From contig CALYLW010000039.1 in assembly GCA_944989445.1 (NCBI GenBank), positions 1,981,001-2,045,000 of the forward strand: a stretch of DNA of 64,000 nt, read 5' to 3'. Positions 23,287 to 36,483 of the stretch are shown here, one piece after another. Source of the stretch: Ampullaceana balthica. Taxonomy: Eukaryota; Mollusca; Gastropoda; Lymnaeidae. Within the stretch, counting starts at the first letter, position 1, and every line of letters begins with the position of its first letter. Both the position numbers and the translations under genes were made by a program. Below the pieces are notes generated by a model. It was not told the origin of the DNA, did not search any database, and worked only from the letters and a program-made list of their open reading frames with translations.

Positions 23287-23786
23287 TTAACCAGCAACAC
23301 CGTTCCATATCAACCAGCAATACCATTCCATATCAACCAGCAACACCATTCCATAACAACCAGCAACACCTTTCCATATCAACCAGCAACACCATTCCAT
23401 AACAACCAGCAACACCATTCAATATCAACCAGCAACACCTTTCCATATCAACCATGTAGCAACACCTTTCCACATCAACCAGCAACACCTTTCCACATCA
23501 ACCAGCAACACCATTCCATATCAACCAGCAACACCTTTCCATATCAACCAGCAACACCTTTCCATATCAACCAGCAACACATTTCCATATCAACCAGCAA
23601 CACCTTTCCATATCAACCAGCAACACCATTCCATATCAACCAGCAACACCATTCCATATCAACCAGCAAAACCTTTCCATATCAACCAGCAAAACCTTTC
23701 CATATCAACCAGCAACACCTTTCCATATCAACCAGCAACACATTTCCATATCAACCAGCAACACCTTTCCATATCAACCCTCAACA
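23287..23786. repeat. Minisatellite, 23-bp unit, about 21 copies
   Basis: The unit is caaccagcaacacctttcca + tat, with ccattcc alternating with cctttcc. One copy near 23,455 has a small insertion (catgtagc). A plus-strand frame stays open for 203 codons with a 23-residue period. This is repeat-derived. Confidence 0.95.
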
Positions 23787-23870
23787 AATAATAATATGCT
23801 TCAATACAACGAGAGCTATCCAACTATATACCGTGATAGTGTAACAGTTGACGTGATCATGTAATACTTT

Positions 23871-24778
23871 GTTGTCTGTAATGTGCTGATGTCTGCCTAT
23901 ACCAGCTTGTTCTCTACTATGTTGTCTGTAATGTGCTGATGTCTGCCTATACCAGCTTGTTCTCTACTATGTTGTCTGTAATGTGCTGATGTCTGCCTAT
24001 ACCAGCTTGTTCTCTACTATGTTGTCTGTAATGTGCTGATGTCTGCCTATACCAGCTTGTTCTCTACTATGTTGTCTGTAATGTGCTGATGTCTGCCTAT
24101 ACCAGCTTGTTCTCTACTATGTTGTCTGTAATGTGCTGATGTCTGCCTATACCAGCTTGTTCTCTACTATGTTGTCTGTAATGTGCTGATGTCTGCCTAT
24201 ACCAGCTTGTTGTCTGTAATGTGCTGATGTCTGCCTATACCAGCGTGTTGTCTGTAATGTGCTGATGTCTGCCTATACCAGCTTGTTGTCTGTAATGTGC
24301 TGATGTCTGCCTATACCAGCTTGTTGTCTGTAATGTGCTGATGTCTGCCTATACCAGCGTGTTGTCTGTAATGTGCTGATGTCTGCCTATACCAGCTTGT
24401 TGTCTGTAATGTGCTGATGTCTGCCTATACCAGCTTGTTGTCTGTAATGTGCTGATGTCTGCCTATACCAGCGTGTTGTCTGTAATGTGCTGATGTCTGC
24501 CTATACCAGCTTGTTGTCTGTAATGTGCTGATGTCTGCCTATACCAGCGTGTTGTCTGTAATGTGCTGATGTCTGCCTATACCAGCTTGTTGTCTGTAAT
24601 GTGCTGATGTCTGCCTATACCAGCTTGGTGTCTGTAATGTGCTGATTCTGATGTCTGCCTATACCAGTTTGTTGTCTGTAATGTGCTGATGTCTGCCTAT
24701 ACCAGCGTGTTGTCTGTAATGTGCTGATGTCTGCCTATACCAGCGTGTTGTCTGCCTATACCAGCTTGTTGTCTGTAA
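23871..24778. repeat. Two-phase tandem repeat: 6 x 50 bp then about 16 x 38 bp
   Basis: The common core is gttgtctgtaatgtgctgat + gtctgcctataccagctt (38 bp). From 23,871 to 24,170 each copy carries an extra 12 bp (gttctctactat), making six 50-bp units that look identical. From 24,171 the 12 bp are absent and the period is 38 bp, with aggct-type point variants (agcgt for agctt). One 38-bp copy near 24,645 has a small duplication. Confidence 0.96.
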
Positions 24779-24828
24779 TTCATAAATTCCAAGAAATGTA
24801 TAAACAAATGCCAGTGTTTTATGAACTT

Positions 24829-24852
24829 CGTTTGTTTGTTTGTTTGTTTGTT
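24829..24852. repeat. (GTTT)n microsatellite
   Basis: About six tetranucleotide repeats. Confidence 0.93.
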
Positions 24853-25449
24853 CAACGAGCTCGCCTCAGCACAAATACATGCATCTCTAGTTTTAATTAC
24901 TATTGTTAATTATTATTATTTATCATTTATAGCAAATTTCTCTCCCGCCCACTTCTCCGATTCCCTCCAAATGTCTGGCACTTAGAGGACACGCCTGAAT
25001 GCACAAACAAAAAAAAGTAAAGCGCCAAATAGTCACGGTTCCAGCCAAGCAGCACACTGCAGACAGCGACACAAGTCCGTCAGGCGCTGAAAACCGTTAG
25101 GTTAAACCGTTATTTTATTATGAATTTCAAATTGGACTGGGGGATGGGTGGGGGGCTGTATGTCGTGTACGAGGCACTTGTCCTGAAGAGAATAGAGGTG
25201 GGGGGAGGGGGAGTTGTGGCGCAGCAGAGATTGGGGTTAGCTTAGATAAACTTACGCTGTTGGGGCGGGGGGGTGTATTTAGGCGCAGGACAAGATTTAA
25301 TACCGTTCCAGAGAAGTGGTGATATGGCCTTATAAAGCCATAGTGACGTGGACAAACGAGAAGACAAAAGCTATTCAATGATGCAATCAAGTGTGTAGGT
25401 AAATATTTAAATTTCAAGCAAGCTACAATAACACAATCAAATAAAATGC
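24853..25449. other. Unique sequence, no gene seen
   Basis: Includes a G-rich patch (25,138-25,275). The overlapping 96-codon minus-strand frame is proline/serine-rich and has no recognisable domain. Confidence 0.4.
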
Positions 25450-26081
25450 AAATTACCAGATTATCATCAAATACAAAGTTAACAGATTATCATCAAATAC
25501 AAAGTTAACAGATTATCATCAAATACAAATTTAACAGATTATCATCAAATACAAAGTTAACAGATTATCATCAAATATAAAGTTAACAGATTATCATCAA
25601 ATACAAAGTTAACAGATTATCATCAAATACAAAGTTAACAGATTATCATCAAATACAAAGTTAACAGATTATCATCAAATACAAAGTTAACAGATTATCA
25701 TCAAATACAAATTTAACAGATTATCATCAAATACAAAGTTAACAGATTATCATCAAATACAAAGTTAACAGATTATCATCAAATACAAAGTTAACAGATT
25801 ATCATCAAATACAAAGTTAACAGATTATCATCAAATACAAAGTTAACAGATTATCATCAAATACAAAGTTAACAGATTATCATCAAATACAAATTCAACA
25901 GATTATCATCAAATACAAAGTTAACAGATTATCATCAAATACAAAGTTAACAGATTATCATCAAATACAAAGTTAACAGATTATCATCAAATACAAAGTT
26001 AACAGATTATCATCAAATACAAAGTTAACAGATTATCATCAAATACAAAGTTAACAGATTATCATCAAATACAAAGTTAAC
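25450..26081. repeat. Minisatellite, 26-bp unit, about 24 copies
   Basis: The unit is aacagattatcatcaaatac + aaagtt. Nearly all copies are identical, with a few aaattt, aaattc or atataaag variants. Confidence 0.96.
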
Positions 26082-26130
26082 CACCAGATGGTGATATATC
26101 TAAGAACCGTTGGTCCATGTGCAAAGTAAA

Positions 26131-26153
26131 AAAAACACACACACACACACACA
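26131..26153. repeat. (AC)n microsatellite
   Basis: About ten AC repeats after an A-run. Confidence 0.93.
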
Positions 26154-26865
26154 AATAATAAAATAATTATTTTAAAAATCCCGTCTGGAAAGTTGAACAG
26201 CATTCATTTCTTGAGCAATACTTTAAAGATTATGCCGTGCTGTAGTTTCAAACTGCTGCGCGGCGTCATTCAGATTTCTGAGTGGCCGCGCAGCTTAAAT
26301 GGAACATCGGCCTAACGGGATGTCATTCACTGTTTAAAATCTCGGCCCAGTAAACGACACTCTCCCTCTGCTGTTTGGTCCATTTGACAAATGTGATCAC
26401 ATCTTTTTTAGATTTGTGCATGAGATACATAATATGGCAATCTACAAAGTTTAAATAGTGTGAGATTTGTCTTGCAATCATATTTCACCACAGTGATAAC
26501 TAGATAACCGATGCCTAACATCTATTAACGTTATAGCTATAAAGATGTGAGCCAATAAGTTCCAGGGAGCTATGAACCTCCAGGTCTAAGCATTGGGATA
26601 CTGAAAGTTATATTTTAGCTGAGACATGAACCAACTACCTTCAGATGAGCAGCAGACGATCACGTGACTTGTTTGACCACCAGCCAGACGTGTTGCAAGG
26701 ACGATGGAGTTTAATGTAGATAAAAGAAACATTTAATATAGAAATTGGTAAACTGGGGCTCTAACGGGATAGGCTGGCAGGGTTAGGGCGGTAGGGATAG
26801 GGTGGTTAGAGAGATGACATTTTTTTTAAAGCTATAGAGAACCCCAAGTAATCAAAAATCAAGTT
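26154..26865. other. Unique sequence, no gene seen
   Basis: About 0.7 kb. At about 26,770-26,810 a short ggtagggataggg-type purine repeat occurs. No exon or RNA gene recognised. Confidence 0.4.
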
Positions 26866-27129
26866 GGGAGCCGTCCACAAAGTACGTTACGCTATTTTTG
26901 ATCATTTTTAACTCCCCCCTCCCCCTGTCACAAATCTTGGACCCCCCCCCTTAAAGTACGTCACACTTTGAACAAAAATGTTTTTATTAACAAAATAATT
27001 AAAAATTAATATAAAACACCGTGACGTCACACATGGCCGGACCCCCCTCCCCCCTGTCACAAAGTGTCACACTTTCTTACACCCCCTCCCCTCCCCTTTG
27101 GAGCGTGACGTACTTTAATGACGGCCCCT
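26866..27129. mobile_element. MITE-like element with about 27-bp TIR
   Basis: The left end ggagccgtccacaaagtacg (then ttacgct) pairs with the right end, whose reverse complement is ggggccgtcattaaagtacg (then tcacgct). The interior repeats cgtcacac motifs and C-runs. No ORF. No clear target duplication. A truncated relative with the terminus aggggccgtccataaatgat is at 32,281. Superfamily not assigned. Confidence 0.75.
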
Positions 27130-27718
27130 TGTCTAAACCACATCCAATTCAACTTAAAATAAAGATAATAAGTAATTGTTTCTTTCAATTTTATTGAGCA
27201 GTTAGGATTAAATGTCCCCCCCCCCAAAATGAGGCTCGCTAATTTAGTACGGTGACTAATGGTCTTAAAACGTACATGTTGTAATTATTTTATTTTTAAA
27301 ATACACATAAAAGAAAGTAAGAGTTTTATACGATTTAAAAAAAGGATAGAGTCATTTCTGGTGTACAAGTAAATAAGTCCTCTGTAATATATAATGAAAT
27401 AATGTATAATGAAATGATGTACAAATTAATGAGAAGAGGGATATATCAATGTTGTCATTTATTAAATACGTGTACTCAACATCTCTTATACGTTACATTT
27501 AACTTATTTTTTTTTAAAAAGGGGGGGGGGTGGCTGTTCCTACCTTGCTTGCCACATTAAGATATATCCCACCACCCCACCCCCACCACCCCCCCCCGGT
27601 CCTTACGTGGGTCGATCTATGATCTCGGGACGACATTAAAGGTATCAAAAAAGAATTGTATGGTTGACTGACTGCTGCTGTGTGGAGCATAACGATACCA
27701 CATTTTCTAAGTTGTTCC
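27130..27718. other. AT-rich unique sequence with G- and C-runs
   Basis: No gene. Homopolymer runs at about 27,214 (C), 27,522 (G) and 27,590 (C) are potential assembly weak points. Confidence 0.4.
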
Positions 27719-28304
27719 ATTTTGTTGGTGTTGACATTTTGGTTGGTGTTGACATTTGGTTGGTGTTGACATTTTGGTTGGTGTTGACATTTGGTTGGTG
27801 TTGACATTTGGTTGGTGTTGACATTTTGGTTGGTGTTGACATTTTGGTTGGTGTTGACATTTTGGTTGGTGTTGACATTTGGTTGGTGTTGACATTTGGT
27901 TGGTGTTGACATTTTGTTATGGTTGACATTATGTTATGGTTGACATTTTGTTGGTGTTGACATTTTGTTGGTGTTGACATTTTGTTGGTGTTGACATTTT
28001 GTTGGTGTTGACATTTTGTTGGTGTTGACATTTTGTTGGTGTTGACATTTGGTTGGTGTTGACATTTGGTTGCTGTTTACATTTTGTTATGGTTGACATT
28101 TGGTTGGTGTTGACATTTGGTTGGTGTTGACATTTTGTTGGTGTTGACATTTGGTGGGTGTTGACATTTTGTTGGTGTTGACATTTTGTTGGTGTTGACA
28201 TTTTGTTGGTGTTGACATTTGGTTGGTGTTGACATTTGGTTGGTGTTGACATTTTGTTGGTGTTGACATTTTGTTGGTGTTGACATTTTGTTATGGTTGA
28301 CATA
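27719..28304. repeat. Minisatellite, mixed 17/18-bp unit, about 33 copies
   Basis: The unit is gttggtgttgacattttg, and a 17-bp form has attt-g. The mixture of 17- and 18-bp copies switches frame repeatedly, producing overlapping Q/N/T/P-rich minus-strand frames (up to 132 codons). A few copies read ttatggttgac. Confidence 0.94.
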
Positions 28305-28394
28305 TTTCAAATAGAATGTAAACTGGTCAAATTAGGCTGAAGTTTTCTGAAGGTATTTAATAAAACCAATAAAATTTGACAAACACTTTGAAGT
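28305..28394. other. Spacer
   Basis: AT-rich unique sequence. Confidence 0.4.
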
Positions 28395-28905
28395 CATGCC
28401 GGTAGCCTGCTGATTGAACCAACAATCATGCCGGTAGCCTGCTCATTGAACCAACAATCATGCCGGTAGCCTGCTCATTGAACCAACAATCATGCCGGTA
28501 GCCTGCTGATTGAACTAACAATCATGGCGGTAGCCTGCTGATTAAACTAACATTCATGCCGGTAGCCTGCTGATTGAACTAACATTCATGCCGGTAGCCT
28601 GCTGATTGAACTAACAATCATGCCGGTAGCCTGCTGATTGAACTAACATTCATGCCGGTAGCCTGCTGATTGAACTAACATTCATGCCGGTAGCCTGCTG
28701 ATTGAACTAACATTCATGCCGGTAGCCTGCTGATTGAACTAACAATCATGCCGGTAGCCTGCGGATTGAACTAACAATCATGCCGGTAGCCTGCTGATTG
28801 AACTAACATTCATGCCGGTAGCCTGCTGATTGAACTAACATTCATGCCGGTAGCCTGCTGATTGAACTAACATTCATGCCGGTAGCCTGCTGATTGAACT
28901 AGCGT
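28395..28905. repeat. Minisatellite, 32-bp unit, 16 copies
   Basis: The unit is catgccggtagcctgctgat + tgaactaacaat. The first three copies have ctcattgaacc. Variants caat and catt alternate. Same period as the 11.8-14.4 kb array but unrelated sequence. Confidence 0.95.
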
Positions 28906-28980
28906 TCACCAGTTGGGCACCCCTGACTTACTCTCTAACAATTAGCTCTAAAACTGTGCATTGTTTTTATCAAACGTTTA

Positions 28981-29670
28981 GTGACACGACACATACGACA
29001 CAACAAGACACAGACGACACAACAAGACACAGACGAGACGACACGACACAGACGATACGACACAGACGAGACGACACGACACAGACGAGACGATACGACA
29101 CAGACGAGACGACACGACACAGACGACACGACACAGACGACACAAGACACAGACGACACGACACAGACGATACGACACGACACAGACGACACAACAAGAC
29201 ACAGACGAGACGACACGACACAGACGATACGACACAGACGAGACGACACGACACATACTATACGACACGACACAGACGATACGATACAGACGACACGACA
29301 CAGACGACACGACACAGACGACACGACACAGACGACACGACACAGACGACACAACAAGACACATACGAGACAACACGACACAGACGAGACGACACAGACG
29401 AGACGACACAGACGAGACGACACGACACATTCGAGACGACACGACACAGACGAGACGACACAGACGAGACGACACGACACAGTCGAGACGACACGACACA
29501 GACTAGACGACACGACACAGACTAGACGACACGACACAGACGAGACGACACAGTCGAGACGAAACAGACGAGACGTTACAACACAGACGACACGACACAG
29601 ACGAGACGACACGACACAGTCGAGACGAAACAGACGAGACGTTACAACACAGACGAGACGTTACGACACA
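28981..29670. repeat. Irregular short-unit tandem repeat of GACAC/AGACG blocks
   Basis: Built from blocks acgacacag, acgagacg and acgatacg in irregular order over 690 bp. T is rare on the plus strand, so stops are rare and a 293-codon plus-strand frame (28,981-29,862) and several minus-strand frames remain open. The peptides are simple R/H/D/T or V/S/C/R mixtures. Not supported as genes. Confidence 0.93.
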
Positions 29671-29965
29671 ACTACAACAACCCCCATGACACACCCCCTT
29701 TCCCAAACGCTACAACTTACTTCCAGGACACACACACATAAAACAACAACAACAAAGATTTACAAAGGTCAACGGGTCAGCATTCAGATGACGTTCAATT
29801 ACAATGCACCGTTCGAATGTCTTGTCTTATCAAACAAGCCCTCGATGTTTCCTCGTCACTAGTGCAAGTGTACTTACTGGTGACGTGGCCTGGAAGGAAA
29901 ACTTAACCCCCAGAAAAGAAATAACTGCCTAGCCCTAACCTAACAATAGAAATAATAATGAAAAC
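29671..29965. other. Unique sequence
   Basis: Nothing recognisable. Confidence 0.4.
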
Positions 29966-30230
29966 TATCATATTTATAAATCACTTATCATCTATTACTT
30001 TAATAAATCATTAATAATCTATCTGTCAATGTTCTAAGACATTTATTATCTATCATTTTTATAAATCATTAGTATCTATCACTTTTATAAAGCATTTATT
30101 ATCTATAACTTTTAAAAATCATTTAATATCTGTCACTTTTATGAATCATGTATTATCTATCACTTATATTCATCATTATTATCTATCATTGTTATAAACA
30201 ATTTATTATCTATCACTGTTATAAATCATG
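29966..30230. repeat. Degenerate AT-rich tandem repeat, about 27-30 bp unit, about 9 copies
   Basis: The core is tatctatcacttttataaat + cattta with much length and base variation. An old array. Confidence 0.8.
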
Positions 30231-30518
30231 AATCAACATCAATAGTTATTTCAATAGCCCCCAGGAGCCAGGAACAATGTGTAAAATCGAAATGTAACTT
30301 CAGAAACTGATATTTTATTGCCACAAAATTATGCCGCGATGTTTTTATGGGTTTCATCAAGCACAACGACACGTAAGTTACGGCCTAAATTTGCGACCAA
30401 AAAGAAGACGGTGTTAACAAGAAGCCCGGAGGTGGAGATTGGTATCTGGGGGAGCGAGTTGATGAAACCCGCACTGTGTCGTCATGTTCCTCTAATACTG
30501 CTACAGGCACATACATTA
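30231..30518. other. Unique sequence
   Basis: No gene recognised; a 73-codon plus-strand frame has no motif. Confidence 0.4.
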
Positions 30519-31085
30519 TCGCCGGCATCAATAGGCTGATGGTACATCACACAAGCTGATATGGTTCTGACATAGTCGCCGGCATCAATAGATTGATGGT
30601 ACATCACATTACTCAAGCTGGTAGGTTCTGACATAGTCGTCAGCATCAATAGGCTGATGATGACATCACACAAGCTGATATGGTTCTGACATAGTCGTCA
30701 GCATCAATAGATTGATGGTACATCACACAAGCTGGTTTGGTTCTGACATAGTCGTCAGCATCAATTCAATAGATTGATGGTACATCACACAAGCTGGTAT
30801 GGTTCTGACATAATCGTCAGCATCAATAGATTGATGGTACATCACACAAGCTGGTTTGGTTCTGACATAGTCGTCAGCATCAATTCAATAGATTGATGGT
30901 ACATCACACAAGCTGGTATGGTTCTAACATAGTCGTCAGCATCAATAGGCTGATGGTACATCACACAAGCTGGTTTGGTTCTGACATAGTCGTCAGCATC
31001 AATTCAATAGATTGATGGTACATCACACAAGCTGGTATGGTTCTAACATAGTCTCAGCATCAATAGGCTGATGGTACATCACACA
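30519..31085. repeat. Tandem repeat, about 57-66 bp unit, about 9 copies
   Basis: The unit contains gtcgtcagcatcaatag, attgatggtacatcacacaa and gctggtatggttctgacata. Some copies duplicate aattcaatag and are longer. A composite pair (gctggttt copy followed by gctggtat copy) recurs three times between 30,730 and 31,050, giving higher-order order. Confidence 0.93.
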
Positions 31086-31469
31086 AAAGTCCTTTAGCCG
31101 CTGGTTGGGTTCTGAGATAGTCGCCTCCCTGGCAACTGTATACGACGATGAATTCTATGCAACTGGCGGAAGTGATTCAACTTTACCACCTCTTTACAAC
31201 AAAAATGTAATGAAATAAAAATATATGGTGAAGATTGATTACGTGTATGTGTTTCTGTGACTGTATGTAAGTGTGCGCCTGTGAGTCCGTCTTTGTGAGT
31301 GTGTGCGTGTGCCATTAGGTGATCAAATTAAAATGGACATTTTTTTCTTCTTCAAATTTATTGATTTACATATATTTTACAAGGCGGGGATAAGATTTAC
31401 TTCCTGTGGGCTTGACATTTTCCAAGCATGCGCAGTCTTTACTTCCGCTAAACTGCTTTTATATAAATA
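31086..31469. other. Unique sequence
   Basis: Includes a degenerate GT-rich stretch (31,240-31,312). No gene recognised. Confidence 0.4.
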
Positions 31470-31477
31470 ATATATAG

Positions 31478-32509
31478 CAGTGCTGCCAGCTCTAGGTTTT
31501 TCAACCTAGATCTAGGGTGTACCTTATCTAGGTTTCTAGGTTTTTTATTTTAAAAAATAGCCATTAGCTAAGTTTTTCTTTGAAAAAGTAAATAAACAAT
31601 GTTAAAATACAAACATTAATAAATATGTGCAATTAATATGATAGCGCAAATCAATTGTTCAAGAATAAAATCAAGCGGTAGGTGGCAACAATATTTTTAG
31701 CCGCTCTATCATGTTACATTATGATATCTATGGGTCTATTCCACTGAATCTGAATTCGAAAGGTGGCGCTGCAACGGTGCCATCTGTCTAAAGAAATCTG
31801 GTACAAGATATTCAATTGTATTATACTTCATGACAAACTTAACAGCTATTTTATTTTCTTCTGCCTGCGTTGAGAGAAATTCTCTCAAGTGTACATGGTA
31901 TAGACCAAATATAGTATAATACAACCCTCAGAAAGACATAGTTATAAAAAACACTTTTCCTATTCCGTATGCAAGAACAAACACATACAAATTAATTCTC
32001 GTTCTTTCCGTCCGGGATTCGGAAGTTGAATAGGTTCACTGATCAAACGAGGATATCCAACTCTCTATCAACGTTTCAAATTCAAATAAATATGCAAGAC
32101 GAGACATAAACAATGGATAAAGGTATGACTCAATAATCTCCTGTATAAAAGGACCGTCTGTAATAGATAAGATAAGAATGATTCCAAGTTATGATTGCCA
32201 TTTATAAGGAAGATGACGCAAGTGATGAATAAATGCAGGTGCTATTTTACAAATAGATTTTTAGAACATACTAATACCTTAGGGGCCGTCCATAAATGAT
32301 GACATGCGCGGGGTCACACTTTTGTGAGATGTGTGACATGAGAGAGAGATTTTTAAAATAATGCGGTTTTTTTTTATTTGGGGGGGGGGTGAGAAGCTTT
32401 GTGACGTCATATTTGTTTATTTTCAGCGTGTCTAGGTTTTTTCCATCGGATCTTGTTTTTTTTCGACGTATTGGCTAGGTTTTTCCAAAAATTGTCACTG
32501 GCAGCACTG
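31478..32509. mobile_element. Non-autonomous hAT element (1,032 bp) with perfect 8-bp TSD
   Basis: The termini are cagtgctgccag and, at the right, ctggcagcactg, a 12-bp perfect TIR. Both subterminal regions contain several ctaggttttt motifs, usual for hAT transposase binding regions. The flanks are atatatag at 31,470-31,477 and atatatag at 32,510-32,517, a perfect 8-bp duplication. The interior has no transposase; it contains a truncated MITE-like segment (32,281-32,415). The intact TSD suggests comparatively recent insertion. Confidence 0.92.
32281..32415. mobile_element. Truncated copy of the 26.9-kb MITE family
   Basis: Begins aggggccgtccataaatgat, matching the terminus of the element at 26,866-27,129, and ends near a gtgacgtcat block without the mirrored ggacggcccc terminus. 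It is nested within the hAT element. Confidence 0.55.
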
Positions 32510-32517
32510 ATATATAG

Positions 32518-33234
32518 TAACCGTGATTTCCAACTTCAAACTTTTAGTTTACTTTTATATAAGTACTAAAATGCCAAATGACAACCTTTTTGAAATAAAT
32601 TATATAACACGTGTTAAAATTGGTGAAACGTACGACACTAGCACATCTATACCATGTTATAATAACATATAAAATATTTAAAAATAAAACGTACAAATTT
32701 GGAAATAAAAATCGTGTAATAAAATACACATATTATAATACCATATAAAATATTAATAATAGCACATAAAATAGCCTGTTATAAATAAGTTATAATAGCA
32801 TATATAAAAATGTGTTATGTTAACTTGTTAAAAAAATAGTTTTAAATAATAACACAGTTGCCGTCCAATAATAGCATCCTGGCCCACCCCCACATCAGTC
32901 ATCAAACTGGGACTTGAGTCAACCTGGGGGTTGGCATCAAGCTCCGCCTATGCCCAACTGTATAAACTACATTTTAAGACTTGTTGTGTCGGTGCTTTGT
33001 TCTCATCAGGTACTGAATAGATTTTCCGCCTGGCAATTATGCTAATCGTTTGACACTTTGATTAAGATCCCACCCACAGACATTCACACCAGGGACGTAG
33101 AAGTCGGATGTTGAACAAATGACGTCGGTTGGTGCCAGCCATACGTGAAACATTTGATCAAAATACGTTTTGATCCATATTCACAAAAAAAAATGTTAAA
33201 CAAAATTAACTTCATAAATCAAGAGCGATTTCAT
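32518..33234. other. AT-rich unique sequence, no gene seen
   Basis: About 0.7 kb. Degenerate 'atataaaatatt' repeats at 32,660-32,830. No exon or RNA gene recognised. Confidence 0.4.
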
Positions 33235-33409
33235 TCATAAAACTGGAGCAACTTTATCGACGCCATAAAACTGGAGCAACTTTATCAACACCATAAAACT
33301 GGAGCAACTTTATCAACACCATAAAACTGGAGCAACTTTATCGACGCCATAAAACTGGAGCAACTTTATCGACGCCATAAAACAAACGCAACTGCATAAA
33401 CGCCATAAG
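33235..33409. repeat. Tandem repeat, 28-bp unit, about 6 copies
   Basis: The unit is cataaaactggagcaacttt + atcgacgc (or atcaacac). The last copy is diverged. Confidence 0.95.
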
Positions 33410-33460
33410 TCGAAAGTTGAAGTTTTAAAAGTAAACAGATTTCGTAATGCAAACATCAAT

Positions 33461-33690
33461 ATTGCAGACTGCAACCATCGTTATTACAGACTGCAACCGT
33501 CATTTATTACAGACTGCAACCATCGTTATTACAGACAGCAACCATCGTTATTACAGACAGCAACCATCGTTATTACAGACTGCAACCATCGTTATTACAG
33601 ACAGCAACCATCGTTATTACAGACTGCAACCATCGTTATTACAGACTGCAACCGTCCTTTATTGCAGACTGCAACCATCGTTACTACAGA
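33461..33690. repeat. Minisatellite, 22-bp unit, about 10 copies
   Basis: The unit is gttattacagactgcaacca + tc, with gacagc variants; two copies (accgtc(a/c)tttatt) are 1 bp longer. Confidence 0.94.
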
Positions 33691-33950
33691 CCCCCTCATC
33701 CGGTATTTGGTGCCCCACACAAGACATCCCCAAACCTCACGACAACCGCCCTCCCCCCCCCCTCACACACACACAGTCCTAGTATCAAAGTCCGGTAATC
33801 CATGACAGTTTGCTAACTGGGTTTGGTCGTGATATTTCCCTTGTTTTCATCACGTTCTCAGCTCACCACCTGCCCTGGGTACTTTCCCCTTGGCGAGCTG
33901 TTTCGAGGGAGACCGTTGGTCAAAGTGTGGCTGAATAAATGTTTAACAAA
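33691..33950. other. Unique spacer
   Basis: Includes a C-run and short CA repeat near 33,750-33,775. No gene. Confidence 0.4.
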
Positions 33951-34391
33951 TGTGGTACAGTCATGTGACATTAGTGTCCAAACAAGTGGTACTATCATGT
34001 GACTATGTGGTACAGTCATGTGACATTAGTGTACAAGTACAAATAAGTGGTACAGTCATGTGACTATGTGGTACAGTCTTGTGACATTAGTGTACAAACA
34101 AGTGGTACAGTCATGTGACTATGTGGTACCGTCATGTGACATTAGTGTACAAACAAGTGGTACAGTCATGTGACTATGTGGTACAGTCATGTGACATTAG
34201 TGTACAAACAAGTGGTACAGTCATGTGACATTAGTGTACAAACAAGTGGTACATTCATGTGACATTAGTGTACAAACAAGTAGTACAGTCATGTGACATT
34301 AGTGTACAAACAAGTGGTACAGTCATGTGACACTAATGTACAAATATGTGGTACAGTCATGTGACCATGTGGTACAGTCATGTGACACTAG
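33951..34391. repeat. Compound minisatellite, 34-bp and 18-bp units
   Basis: The core gtggtacagtcatgtgac is followed either by attagtgtacaaacaa (34-bp unit) or directly by tat and another core (about 18-21 bp). The two forms alternate in the left half; the right half is mainly the long form. Confidence 0.93.
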
Positions 34392-34547
34392 TCAATTTGT
34401 CTACAAGTCATTTGGGTTGTCTACAAATAATCAGAAGTAATCAAACCTGACGGAAGTGACGCGCGAGTGTCCATTAAGTCTGCTAATACACCAAGACACC
34501 ACCTGGGAGTTAGTTGTCACCTTGGCAACACGGACATAAATTCCTGG
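34392..34547. other. Unique spacer
   Basis: No recognised feature. Confidence 0.4.
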
Positions 34548-34960
34548 GCAGACGGTAGACGATCTCTGCTGCTGTATTGGCGTCAGTAACTAGCAGACGG
34601 GAGACGATCTCTGCTGCTGTATTGGCGACAGTAACTAGCAGACGGGAGACGATCTCCGCTGCTGTATTGGTGTCAGTAACTAGCAGACGGGAGACGATCT
34701 CTGCTGCTGTATTGGCGTCAGTAACTAGCAGACGGGAGACGATCTCTGCTGCTGTATTGGCGTCAGTAACTAGCAGACGGGAGACGATCTCCGCTGCTGT
34801 ATTGGTGTCAGTAACTAGCAGACGGGAGACGATCTCTGCTGCTGTATTGGCGTCAGTAACTAGCAGACGGGAGACGATCTCTGCTGCTGTATTGGCGTCA
34901 GTAACTAGCAGACGGGAGACGATCTCTGCTGCTGCATAGGCGTCAGTAACTAGCAGACGT
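34548..34960. repeat. Minisatellite, 45-bp unit, about 9 copies
   Basis: The unit is gcagacgggagacgatctct + gctgctgtattggcgtcagtaacta. The 45-bp period keeps one minus-strand frame (34,510-34,980, 156 codons, 15-residue period LLVTDANTAAEIVSR) and one plus-strand frame (120 codons) open. Substitutions are few (cgtc/tgtc, tctct/tctcc). The minus-strand frame extends modestly beyond the array on both sides but has no homology I recognise, so it is listed as a repeat. Confidence 0.94.
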
Positions 34961-36141
<1,181 letters not shown>

Positions 36142-36375
36142 CTTAGCAACTACAATCCATTACTCTTAGCAACTACAATCCATTACTCTTAGCAACTACA
36201 ATCCATTACTCTTAGCAACTACAATCCATTACTATTAGCAACTACAATCCATTACTCTTAGCAACTACAATCCATTACTATTAGCAACTACAATCCATTA
36301 CTCTTAGCAACTACAATCCATTACTCTTAGCAACTACAATCCATTACTCTTAGCAACTACAATCCATTTATCTTA
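36142..36375. repeat. Minisatellite, 23-bp unit, about 10 copies
   Basis: The unit is ttagcaactacaatccatta + ctc. Nearly identical copies, with degenerate right end. Confidence 0.95.
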
Positions 36376-36483
36376 GCACATACAGTACCTTACTCTTTGC
36401 ACCAAAAATGCATTTTAATAACCGCTTTCGTTCAATAGGACTATTTAATATAATAGAACTTTTAAATCATAGTCGATGGTCAA

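Noticed and set aside
28395..28905. CRISPR-like regular repeats (also 34,548-34,960 and 11,838-14,400)
   Set aside because: Units are directly adjacent with no unique spacers, no cas genes are present and the DNA is eukaryotic.
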